The translations under genes were made by a program, and so were the position numbers. From contig JAISWV010000440.1 in the NCBI GenBank assembly GCA_031270755.1, positions 1-5,708 on the forward strand: 5,708 bases of DNA, read 5' to 3'. The notes beneath the pieces were generated by a model. The model had not been told where the DNA came from, did not search any database, and worked only from the letters and a program-made list of their open reading frames with translations. Shown in pieces: positions 1 through 5,660 of this stretch. Source of the DNA: Synergistaceae bacterium. GTDB lineage: Bacteria > Synergistota > Synergistia > Synergistales > Aminobacteriaceae. The number at the start of each line of letters is the position of its first letter. Position 1 is the first letter of the stretch.

Positions 1-495
1 TACGCGTTCGATTTTGTCTTATGCGGCAGTGAAAGCGCCGACGGCGCCACGGCTCAAGTGTCTTCGCAGCTGGGAGAATGGTTGGGCTATCCTCATCTGT
101 GGAACGTTTTTGAGTTGGAAGGAACTCCGGGAAAAGAAACTGAAGGTCAAAAAAAAACGTTTTCCATGAAGACAAAGATGGAAAACGGCTATATGGAGTG
201 GACCGCTCATGCTCCTTTGGTGCTGGGCGTGGCGCGGGAAATCAGGAAGCCGCGTTTTACTTCGATAATGGGCATTATGAAGGCGAAGAGCAAGCCTTTG
301 ACGGTTTGGGGACGCGCCGATTTGGATGCAGCGGAAGATACATATCTTGGACTCAAAGGCTCTCCCACGCAGCCGGGCGAAATTTTCTCCCCGGACTTGA
401 AGCGGTCGGGAGAGCTTTTTACGGGAACCCCGGAGGAGATCGTGGAACGTGTCGTCACGGTCCTCAGATCCAACGGCGTCGTGATAGGTGGTTGA
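1..495 (+). CDS. etfB: Electron transfer flavoprotein beta subunit, 3' part (5' end outside window)
   Basis: An open frame runs from the first base (TAC) to TGA 493-495, giving 164 residues. ETF beta chains are usually about 250-270 residues, so roughly the first 100 are missing. EtfB pairs with EtfA to form a soluble FAD-containing heterodimer that passes electrons between acyl-CoA dehydrogenases and other carriers. Visible family marks are ESADGATAQV at visible residues 11-20, matching the usual DGDTAQV nucleotide-binding stretch except for Ala in place of the second Asp; REIRKPRFTSIMGIMKAKSKP around 79-99, the usual 'lR..r.psl..im.Akkkp' block; and GLKGSPTQ at 117-124, the conserved GL.GSPT loop. 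The ATG at 58 is internal, because homology extends upstream of it. The adjacent etfA confirms the identity. Whether this ETF is electron-bifurcating cannot be decided from this fragment. A run of nine A (149-157) lies in the reading frame. Confidence 0.95.
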   Translation, partial: YAFDFVLCGSESADGATAQVSSQLGEWLGYPHLWNVFELEGTPGKETEGQKKTFSMKTKMENGYMEWTAHAPLVLGVAREIRKPRFTSIMGIMKAKSKPLTVWGRADLDAAEDTYLGLKGSPTQPGEIFSPDLKRSGELFTGTPEEIVERVVTVLRSNGVVIGG

Positions 496-498
496 GTC

Positions 499-1509
499 AT
501 GAGCGAAAAAAGCGGAAAAATATGGGTCCACGCTGAAGTTGTCGAAGACAAAATAGTGAATGTGGCCTTCGAGCTCCTCTCCAAAGCTCGTGATTTGGCC
601 GAGGCCATGGGCGGCGGGACAGAAGTCGAAGCCACCCTTATAGGAAGCGGACTGGAAAAAGAAGCCGCGCGCCTGGCGGAATGGGGCGCAAAAACGATAT
701 ACTTGGCGGACGATCCGGGCCTTCGGATGTATTCCCCTCTGACTTTCGTTCCGATTTTGGCGGACCTGGCCGCAAAACATCAGCCGGAGATCTACCTTAT
801 CGGGGCCACCTCAACGGGTTCGGCCCTGGGCCCCGCGGTAGCCGCTCGATTAAAGACAGGAACAGCCGCTCATTGCGTCGATCTGCGTATCGACGAGGAG
901 AAGAAACTGGTCTCTCTCGTTCCCTCTTTCGGCGGCAAGGTCATCGGGGAGATTCTTTGCCCCGGCAAGAATCCTCAAATGGCCAGCGTCAAGCCAGGGA
1001 TCTTCACCAAAAAAGACCCCGTTCCGGTTCCCGTGCGCATCGAAAAGCTGGACGCGTCGAGTTGGGAAAAAATCGATACCCAGGGCCTGAAGCCGGTCAA
1101 CGTCGTTCGACGCCCTCCCCAAGGATTGCCGTTGAACGAAGCGGATGTCGTCGTGTGCGGGGGTTTTGGAATCGGGAGCCAGGAAAATTGGCAGCTGTTG
1201 GAAAAACTCGCCCAATATCTGGGAGGCGCCACGGCCTGCACACGCCCTGCCGTGGATGAAGGCTGGAGCGGTGAGCACTGCATGGTGGGAACCAGCGGGC
1301 AGAGCATCCGTCCCAAAGTCTATATCGGATTCGGCATTTCCGGCGCCACGCACCACATATGCGGAATGAACGAGTCGGGGGTCGTCATCAACGTGAACCG
1401 TGACGCGGAAGCCCCCATTTTCCAGGTTTCGGACGTTCGGATCGTGGCCGAGGTGAACAGTATCCTGCCCTTGCTGGCAGAGGCAGTAAAACCCAAGGCT
1501 TCTTGGTGA
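499..1509 (+). CDS. etfA: Electron transfer flavoprotein alpha subunit
   Basis: The protein has 336 residues, a normal full length for EtfA (human 333). It is the FAD-binding partner of EtfB in the ETF heterodimer. Residues 1-190 form the N-terminal domain, with GATSTGSALGPAVAARLKTG (102-121) matching the family's GAT..G..laprvAarL.tG block. Residues from about 210 form the C-terminal FAD domain: ACTRPAVDEGW (246-256, with the conserved Arg249), GTSGQ (264-268), GISGATHHICGM (279-290, with His286 in the conserved flavin-contacting position) and APIFQVSD (305-312). No N-terminal ferredoxin-like Fe-S extension is present, unlike caffeyl-CoA reductase-type EtfA. The usual GQTG is GTSG here. ATG 499 is supported by AGGTGG at 485-490, inside the etfB 3' end, with 8 bases of spacing. 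It starts 3 bases after the etfB stop, so the two are translationally linked. The stop is TGA 1507-1509. Confidence 0.96.
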   Translation: MSEKSGKIWVHAEVVEDKIVNVAFELLSKARDLAEAMGGGTEVEATLIGSGLEKEAARLAEWGAKTIYLADDPGLRMYSPLTFVPILADLAAKHQPEIYLIGATSTGSALGPAVAARLKTGTAAHCVDLRIDEEKKLVSLVPSFGGKVIGEILCPGKNPQMASVKPGIFTKKDPVPVPVRIEKLDASSWEKIDTQGLKPVNVVRRPPQGLPLNEADVVVCGGFGIGSQENWQLLEKLAQYLGGATACTRPAVDEGWSGEHCMVGTSGQSIRPKVYIGFGISGATHHICGMNESGVVINVNRDAEAPIFQVSDVRIVAEVNSILPLLAEAVKPKASW

Positions 1510-1553
1510 GTGATTTTTGTCGAACGATAGACTGAAAAAAGTGAAAGTGAATT

Positions 1554-1617
1554 ATCCCCCAAGAGGGGGATCTCAGGGGGCCGCAGGGACGAACGAGCCC
1601 TGCCTCCCTGGGTTTCA
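1554..1617. repeat. GC-rich two-hairpin element, copy 1, between etfA and crt
   Basis: The spacer between etfA and crt holds two adjacent hairpins. The first is a perfect 7-bp stem, ATCCCCC (1554-1560) with GGGGGAT (1565-1571), loop AAGA. The second has an outer stem of 1572-1580 with 1604-1612 (two G.T pairs), a two-base bulge (1581-1582), then a perfect inner stem GCAGGG (1583-1588) with CCCTGC (1598-1603) and a nine-base loop. Only TTT follows, so it lacks the T-tract of a standard intrinsic terminator. A diverged copy with the same layout lies in inverse orientation at 5561-5637. It may be a dispersed palindromic repeat, an mRNA processing or stability element, or a partial terminator between etfBA and crt. 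No promoter could be identified with confidence in the rest of this spacer. Confidence 0.7.
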
Positions 1618-1643
1618 ATCCAATATTAGGGAGGTTTTCGTGT

Positions 1644-2423
1644 ATGAATAATTTGCTGGTGGAAGTGGAAAATGGAATCGCGGTAGTGACCATCAATCGC
1701 CCCAAGTCCCTCAATGCCCTCAACAGCGAAACTCTTGCGGAGCTCAGCGAATGCTTCAGCGACATCGAGAAGCGGGACGACGTGAAGGTTCTCATCTTGA
1801 CCGGCTCCGGGGAAAAGTCTTTCGTCGCCGGCGCGGATATCAGTGAAATGGTCAACAACGACGCCATCGGCGGCCGGAAGATGGCTTTGCTGGCAAAAGC
1901 AGCCTTCGAGAAACTGGAGAACATGCGCCAGGCGACTATCGCCGCTGTGAACGGCTTTGCCCTGGGCGGCGGCTGCGAGATCGCCATGGCCTGCGATATT
2001 CGCGTGGCGTCGGAAAACGCGAAATTCGCGCAGCCCGAGGTCGGGTTGGGTACCATCCCCGGTTTCGGCGGCACCCAGCGTTTGCCTCGCCTAGTGGGCA
2101 AGGGCCGCGCGAAAGAACTGATCTTCACCACCGACATGATCGACGCTCAGGAGGCCTATCGTATCGGCTTGGCCAACAAGGTCGTTCCCTTGGCCGAACT
2201 CCTCGACAAGTGCAAGGAAATAGCGAAGAAGATCATGGCTCAGAGCAGCTACGCCGTCTCCTTGGCGAAAGCGGCCATCAACGCGGGGCTCGACGTGGAC
2301 CTGAGCAGCGGCTTGAAGCTGGAAGCGGACCTCTTCGGAGTCACCTTCGCCACCGCGGACAAGAAAGAAGGCATGACGGCCTTCGTGGAAAAACGCAAGG
2401 AGAAGAAGTTCACCGATTTTTAG
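1644..2423 (+). CDS. crt: Crotonase / 3-hydroxybutyryl-CoA dehydratase (enoyl-CoA hydratase family)
   Basis: The protein has 259 residues, the typical length of a single-domain crotonase. It catalyses reversible hydration of trans-2-enoyl-CoA, here most likely crotonyl-CoA to 3-hydroxybutyryl-CoA, in the cytoplasm; the family forms hexamers. Visible marks are INRPKSLNALN (17-27); FVAGADISEM (60-69), the CoA-binding and oxyanion loop; NGFALGGGCEIAMACDIR (103-120), with Gly109 in the oxyanion position and catalytic Glu112; and QPEVGLGTIPGFGGTQRLPR (130-149), with the second catalytic acid Glu132. The 20-residue spacing of the two Glu matches Glu144/Glu164 of rat enoyl-CoA hydratase. The sequence closely resembles clostridial Crt, including the end AFVEKRKEKKF. 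ATG 1644 is preceded by AGGGAGG (1628-1634) with 9 bases of spacing. It is 59 bases upstream of the CoA-transferase gene, probably cotranscribed. A longer-chain or broader substrate range cannot be excluded. Confidence 0.93.
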   Translation: MNNLLVEVENGIAVVTINRPKSLNALNSETLAELSECFSDIEKRDDVKVLILTGSGEKSFVAGADISEMVNNDAIGGRKMALLAKAAFEKLENMRQATIAAVNGFALGGGCEIAMACDIRVASENAKFAQPEVGLGTIPGFGGTQRLPRLVGKGRAKELIFTTDMIDAQEAYRIGLANKVVPLAELLDKCKEIAKKIMAQSSYAVSLAKAAINAGLDVDLSSGLKLEADLFGVTFATADKKEGMTAFVEKRKEKKFTDF

Positions 2424-2468
2424 AGTTACTTCCATTGAGTATATAGAAGAATTGCTTCTAGACGGGAA

Positions 2469-2476
2469 AAGGAGGT
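2469..2476 (+). promoter_or_regulatory. Strong ribosome binding site of the CoA-transferase gene
   Basis: AAGGAGGT, a near-complete complement of the 16S rRNA 3' tail, lies 6 bases before ATG 2483 and fixes that start. The 59-base crt to CoA-transferase spacer holds only a weak 5-bp inverted repeat (AGAAG/CTTCT) besides this site, and no terminator, which supports cotranscription. Confidence 0.85.
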
Positions 2477-2482
2477 AACAAA

Positions 2483-4039
2483 ATGTCAAAAAAACCGATC
2501 ATTACCGCGGCCGAAGCCGCTCAGTGGGTCAAAGACAACGATGTCGTCACCACCAGCGGATTTGTGGCCAGCTGTATGCCCGAGGCTTTGAGCAAGGCTC
2601 TTGAGCAGCGTTTTCTAGACACGGGCTCCCCGAAGAACCTGACGTTGTTTTATGCCGCGGCCCAAGGCAATCGGGACGGCAGCGGCGCCGACCACTTCGC
2701 TCACGAGGGAATGACCAAACGAGTCATCGGCGGACACTGGAATATGGCGCCCAATTTGGGCAAACTGGCCATCGAAAACAAGATCGAAGCTTACAATCTG
2801 CCGCAAGGCGTTCTATCACAACTTTTCCGGGATATAGCAGGACACAAAATCGGTACCATCACCCACGTGGGCTTGAATACTTTTGCCGACCCCCGCATCG
2901 AGGGCGGAAAGCTCAACAGCGTCACCAAAGAAGACATTGTCGAAGTCGTCACCATTTGCGGGCAGGAAAAGCTGCTCTATAAACCCGTCCCTGTGAACAT
3001 AGCCTTTATCCGGGGTTCCTACGCGGACGAGAACGGCAACGTCACGGTGGAGCGGGAGGTGGCATCCTTGGAGGCGACTTCCATCGCCCAGGCCGTCAAG
3101 AACAACGGCGGCAAAGTGGTGGTTCAGGTGGAGAAAGTCGTGGCCGCCGGAACCCTGGATCCCCGGCTCGTCAAGGTCCCGGGTATTTACGTGGACGCGA
3201 TTGTCGTGGTCCAAGACAAAGCCGACCACGCCCAGTGCGTGGGGTGCGAGTACGACGGAGCCATGTCGGGCGATTTCCGCGTGCCGCTGAGCAGTTTGGA
3301 TTATCCTCCCCTCAGCGCCAAGAAGATCATCGGTCGGAGGGCGGCCATGGAGCTCACCGCCAATACCGTGGTCAACCTGGGCATCGGGATCCCCGAGTTC
3401 ATCTCTATGGTGGCCAACGAAGAGGGCATCGGAGACTATATGACCTTGACCGTGGAGGCCGGGCCTGTGGGCGGAGTTCCCCAAGGCGGGCCCAAGTTCG
3501 GCGGCTCGGTGAACCCGGATGCCATTCTCGACCAAGCCTACCAGTTCGATTTCTACGATGGGGGAGGGGTGGACTTCGCTTTCCTGGGACTGGCTCAGGC
3601 CGACAAGGACGGCAACATCAACGTCAGCAAGTTTGGGCCGAGGATCGCGGGCTGCGGCGGGTTCGTCAACATCACCCAGAACGCCAAAAGGGTGTTTTTC
3701 TGCGGCACCTTCACGGCCGACGGCCTCAAAACCAAAGTGGCGGACGGCAAGCTTGTCGTCACTCAAGAGGGCAAGGAGTGGAAGTTCATCGACAAGGTGG
3801 AGCAGATCACCTTCAGCGGCGCTTATGCCGTCAAAACTCGTCAGCCTGTTTTGTACATCACCGAGCGTGCGGTCTTCGAACTGCGGGCCGACGGTGTGTA
3901 TCTCATCGAAGTGGCGCCGGGGATCGACGTCAAAACTCAAATTACCGACCTCATGGGTTTTGTGCCGAAGACGGACGGGACTCCCAAGTTGATGGACGCC
4001 CGCATTTTCTCCGATGCTCTGATGGGATTGAAGAAATAA
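2483..4039 (+). CDS. Family I acyl-CoA:carboxylate CoA-transferase (propionate/acetate CoA-transferase type)
   Basis: The 518-residue single chain contains both halves that in many CoA-transferases are separate alpha and beta subunits. The N-terminal half (about 1-270) starts with ITAAEAAQWVKDNDVVTTSG; the C-terminal half (about 280-510) contains NLGIGIPE (298-305) and the active-site block TVEAGPVGGVPQGG (323-336). Glu325 is the expected catalytic glutamate that forms the glutamyl-CoA thioester; it lies one position from Glu324 of Clostridium propionicum propionate CoA-transferase. Length and layout fit Pct and E. coli YdiF. It moves CoA between an acyl-CoA donor (acetyl-, propionyl- or butyryl-CoA) and a short carboxylate in the cytoplasm. 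Between crt and a GntP permease it probably activates the imported acid or releases the product acid, for example 3-hydroxybutyrate, crotonate or butyrate. The exact substrate is not readable, so no symbol is given; pct-like is the best description. The start is fixed by the site at 2469-2476. Confidence 0.92.
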   Translation: MSKKPIITAAEAAQWVKDNDVVTTSGFVASCMPEALSKALEQRFLDTGSPKNLTLFYAAAQGNRDGSGADHFAHEGMTKRVIGGHWNMAPNLGKLAIENKIEAYNLPQGVLSQLFRDIAGHKIGTITHVGLNTFADPRIEGGKLNSVTKEDIVEVVTICGQEKLLYKPVPVNIAFIRGSYADENGNVTVEREVASLEATSIAQAVKNNGGKVVVQVEKVVAAGTLDPRLVKVPGIYVDAIVVVQDKADHAQCVGCEYDGAMSGDFRVPLSSLDYPPLSAKKIIGRRAAMELTANTVVNLGIGIPEFISMVANEEGIGDYMTLTVEAGPVGGVPQGGPKFGGSVNPDAILDQAYQFDFYDGGGVDFAFLGLAQADKDGNINVSKFGPRIAGCGGFVNITQNAKRVFFCGTFTADGLKTKVADGKLVVTQEGKEWKFIDKVEQITFSGAYAVKTRQPVLYITERAVFELRADGVYLIEVAPGIDVKTQITDLMGFVPKTDGTPKLMDARIFSDALMGLKK

Positions 4040-4058
4040 AAAATTGAAGAAGTAAAAC
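4027..4058 (+). repeat. Tandem 16-bp duplication across the CoA-transferase stop codon
   Basis: ATTGAAGAAATAAAAA (4027-4042) is followed directly by ATTGAAGAAGTAAAAC (4043-4058), with 14 of 16 positions identical. The first unit encodes the last residues and stop of the CoA-transferase; the second is a downstream copy that still carries an in-register TAA. It looks like a small tandem duplication of the gene's tail. Beyond it, the spacer to the permease gene holds only a short palindrome, CTTTACGGTAAAG (4081-4093), overlapping the ribosome binding site. Confidence 0.7.
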
Positions 4059-4106
4059 TGCCCGCAAACCAGGGCGCAAACTTTACGGTAAAGAAGGTCT
4101 TGTTAG

Positions 4107-5492
4107 ATGAATACAGGGATTCTTATCCTTTTGATAGCTTTCATTTTGTTCGGCGTCCTGGCGTTCAGGCAATTGAACGCACTGATCTTGGCGCCCATCG
4201 TGACTATTTTCGTGTTGGTTTGTTTCGGTATGCCCATCTTGGGGACGGTGAGGTGGCCCAGTACCGCCGAGTGGGACTTCGGAACGGGATTGATCGGCGC
4301 GTTCATGCCCAACGCCACCAAGTACGTCACCCAGTACTTCCTGGTCTTCTTCGTGGGGGCGTTGTTCGGGGCCGTGTATCAGTTCACCGGCGCGGCCAAG
4401 TCCATCGCCAAGTGGATGGCCAACAAATGCCACGGTCATTTCGTGGCGGGCATCATCATGACGGTCACCGGAATCCTGACCTACGGCGGCATCAGCGGGT
4501 TTGTGGTGTTCTTTGTCATCTATCCCATCGCGCTCCACGTTTTCCGGGAGGCCGGCGTCACGCGCCGCCTCATTCCGGGCGCCATCTCGGCGGGCTGCTG
4601 GACCTGGTCCATGTACGGCCCCGGTACCCCCGCCATCCAGAACGTCATCCCAGTCAACAACCTGGGAACGACGCCGACGGCGGCCCCCATTCCCTCCGTC
4701 ATCATCACGATACTTTCTTACCTGTTGATCTTCGGGTGGCTGGAGTATCGTACCGCTTCCTTCAAAAAGAAAGGCATCCCCTTCGAGGATGATGCTATTC
4801 GAGTGAAACTCAGCGAAGAAGAACTCCGGACCGAGGACAAGGACGAGGACCTGCCCAATGTATGGCTTTCGTTCATTCCGATGGCGCTGATTCTGTTCCT
4901 TTTCAACGCCCCGCTTTTCCTGAAAGCCAATGGAACCCGTGGCGGGCTGCCGGTGGAAGAGTCTGTTTTCTGGGGCGTGGCCCTCGCCACTGTATTGATG
5001 TGGAAGCGCGTGGCAGGCGGCATCAACGGGTGGATCAAGGTCTTCAACAAGGGCGCGGCGGACTCCGGCGTGGCCATCCTCAACACGGCCATCGTCGTGG
5101 GCTTTGGCGGCGTAGTCCAGCAAACTCAAGGATTCAAGGACCTGATCGCCGCGCTCCAGACCCTCGACATGCCTCCGCTGTACTTCGTCTTCATTACGGT
5201 GGCCGTGGCGGCCGGGGCCTGCGGTTCCGCCTCCGGCGGTTTGGGTGTCGCCTTCAACGCCTTGAAAGAGACCTACATCAGAATTGGAGCGGAGCTGCCT
5301 TACGTTCACCGTATCGCGGCCATCGCCTCCGGTACCTTGGACAGCCTTCCCCACCAGGGTGCGCAGATCACCCTGCTGGGCATCTGCAAGCTGAACCACA
5401 GGGAAGGTTACTGGGACATCTTCATCACCCAGATCGTCATTCCCGTCATCGCGGGTATCGTGTTCATCTGGCTGGCCCAGTTGGGAATGTAA
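4107..5492 (+). CDS. GntP-family carboxylate permease (gluconate / hydroxybutyrate permease-like)
   Basis: This 461-residue polytopic inner-membrane protein probably carries out proton-coupled uptake of a small organic anion. Hydrophobic spans occur at about 2-19, 23-45, 73-98, 112-145, 192-212, 252-272, 284-300, 318-338, 355-380 and 434-457, with less certain spans around 153-170 and 402-425. A charged, acid-rich cytoplasmic-type loop lies at about 213-250 (KLSEEELRTEDKDED). Family marks are GACGSASGGLG (370-380), like the GSASGG motif of GntP proteins, and SGTLDSLPHQGAQ (408-420), like the 'sGgLDtLPHnGA' motif of permeases annotated for D-beta-hydroxybutyrate. Other GntP members carry gluconate, but the CoA-transferase and crotonase neighbours make a short-chain hydroxy or unsaturated acid more likely; that is inference. 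ATG 4107 has AGAAGGT (4092-4098) with 8 bases of spacing. The gene follows the CoA-transferase by 67 bases without a terminator and is the last gene before one. Confidence 0.88.
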   Translation: MNTGILILLIAFILFGVLAFRQLNALILAPIVTIFVLVCFGMPILGTVRWPSTAEWDFGTGLIGAFMPNATKYVTQYFLVFFVGALFGAVYQFTGAAKSIAKWMANKCHGHFVAGIIMTVTGILTYGGISGFVVFFVIYPIALHVFREAGVTRRLIPGAISAGCWTWSMYGPGTPAIQNVIPVNNLGTTPTAAPIPSVIITILSYLLIFGWLEYRTASFKKKGIPFEDDAIRVKLSEEELRTEDKDEDLPNVWLSFIPMALILFLFNAPLFLKANGTRGGLPVEESVFWGVALATVLMWKRVAGGINGWIKVFNKGAADSGVAILNTAIVVGFGGVVQQTQGFKDLIAALQTLDMPPLYFVFITVAVAAGACGSASGGLGVAFNALKETYIRIGAELPYVHRIAAIASGTLDSLPHQGAQITLLGICKLNHREGYWDIFITQIVIPVIAGIVFIWLAQLGM

Positions 5493-5520
5493 TTTGAAGT
5501 CATTGCCGTCTGAGGCATGA

Positions 5521-5562
5521 AAAATATCCGGGCAAAGGGATATCCTGCCCGGATATTTTATT
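5521..5562 (+). terminator. Rho-independent terminator after the permease gene
   Basis: A perfect 14-bp stem, AAAATATCCGGGCA (5521-5534) with TGCCCGGATATTTT (5546-5559), encloses an 11-base loop (5535-5545). The A-run before and T-rich stretch after let it work on either strand, though the only annotated gene ending here is the permease, 28 bases upstream. The loop contains GGATATCC, an octamer palindrome that repeats the stem's own ATATCC/GGATAT and allows competing shorter hairpins. Confidence 0.93.
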
Positions 5563-5637
5563 AAACTCAGGGGGGCGGAGCCGTTCGGTCGCTATGCGAC
5601 CCCACTGGCCCCCCCGAGACCCCCCTTGGGTGTTTAA
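5561..5637. repeat. GC-rich two-hairpin element, copy 2, inverted relative to copy 1
   Basis: The element is bounded by TTAAAC (5561-5566) and GTTTAA (5632-5637). An outer stem pairs CTCAGGGGGGC (5566-5576) with GCCCCCCCGAG (5608-5618) with one mismatch. Inside is a perfect hairpin GGTCGC-TAT-GCGACC (5587-5601). A small hairpin flank (ACCCCCCTTGGGT, 5619-5631) follows. Read on the - strand this gives the same order as copy 1: small CCC-AAG-GGG hairpin, TCTC(A/G)GGGGG, inner hairpin, CTCC...CTG(G/A)GTTT. The inner stem sequences differ between copies but stay paired. It sits just past the terminator and before the next gene. It may be a dispersed intergenic repeat or mini mobile element; no coding capacity is seen. 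Confidence 0.7.
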
Positions 5638-5645
5638 ATCTGAAT

Positions 5646-5653
5646 AAAGGTGG
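5646..5653 (+). promoter_or_regulatory. Ribosome binding site setting the GTG 5661 start
   Basis: AAAGGTGG ends 7 bases before GTG 5661, the only common start codon at suitable distance in the frame open to the window end. No clear -35/-10 pair was found between copy 2 of the repeat and this site. Confidence 0.6.
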
Positions 5654-5660
5654 CATTGTT

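Noticed and set aside
19..780. Antisense open frame (253 codons) opposite etfB/etfA
   Set aside because: It spans the junction of two genuine ETF genes and has no domain; a shadow of their codon bias.
1510..1555. Possible promoter for crt (TTGTCG at 1517-1522, AATTAT at 1550-1555)
   Set aside because: The two hexamers are about 27 bases apart, far from the usual 16-18, and no better -10 sits at the right distance.
1554..1617. Standard intrinsic terminator after etfA
   Set aside because: The hairpins are GC-rich, but only three T follow the second and the first runs straight into more G/C, so it does not meet the usual pattern. It was kept as a structured repeat instead.
2816..3940. Antisense open frame (374 codons) opposite the CoA-transferase
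   Set aside because: It overlaps a well-supported gene with intact catalytic motifs. The antisense product resembles no family and is rich in His, Asp and Gly, typical of a shadow frame.
3235..4047. Second forward frame (270 codons) inside the CoA-transferase
   Set aside because: It is an out-of-frame, Arg/Gly/His-rich translation with no motif, lying wholly within the true gene apart from its last bases.
4056..4077. Hairpin GCCC...GGGC in the CoA-transferase to permease spacer
   Set aside because: Only a 4-bp stem with a long loop and no T-tract; too weak to call a terminator or regulatory structure.
4083..5399. Long antisense open frame (438 codons) opposite the permease
   Set aside because: It mirrors a clear membrane-protein gene. 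The translation is low-complexity, rich in Asp, Gly, His, Arg and Gln, with no recognisable domain, as expected from the reverse complement of GC-rich hydrophobic codons.
1554..5637. Composite transposon bounded by the two inverted repeats
   Set aside because: No transposase or integrase lies between or beside the copies, the copies are strongly diverged, and the enclosed genes are ordinary metabolic genes with matching codon use.
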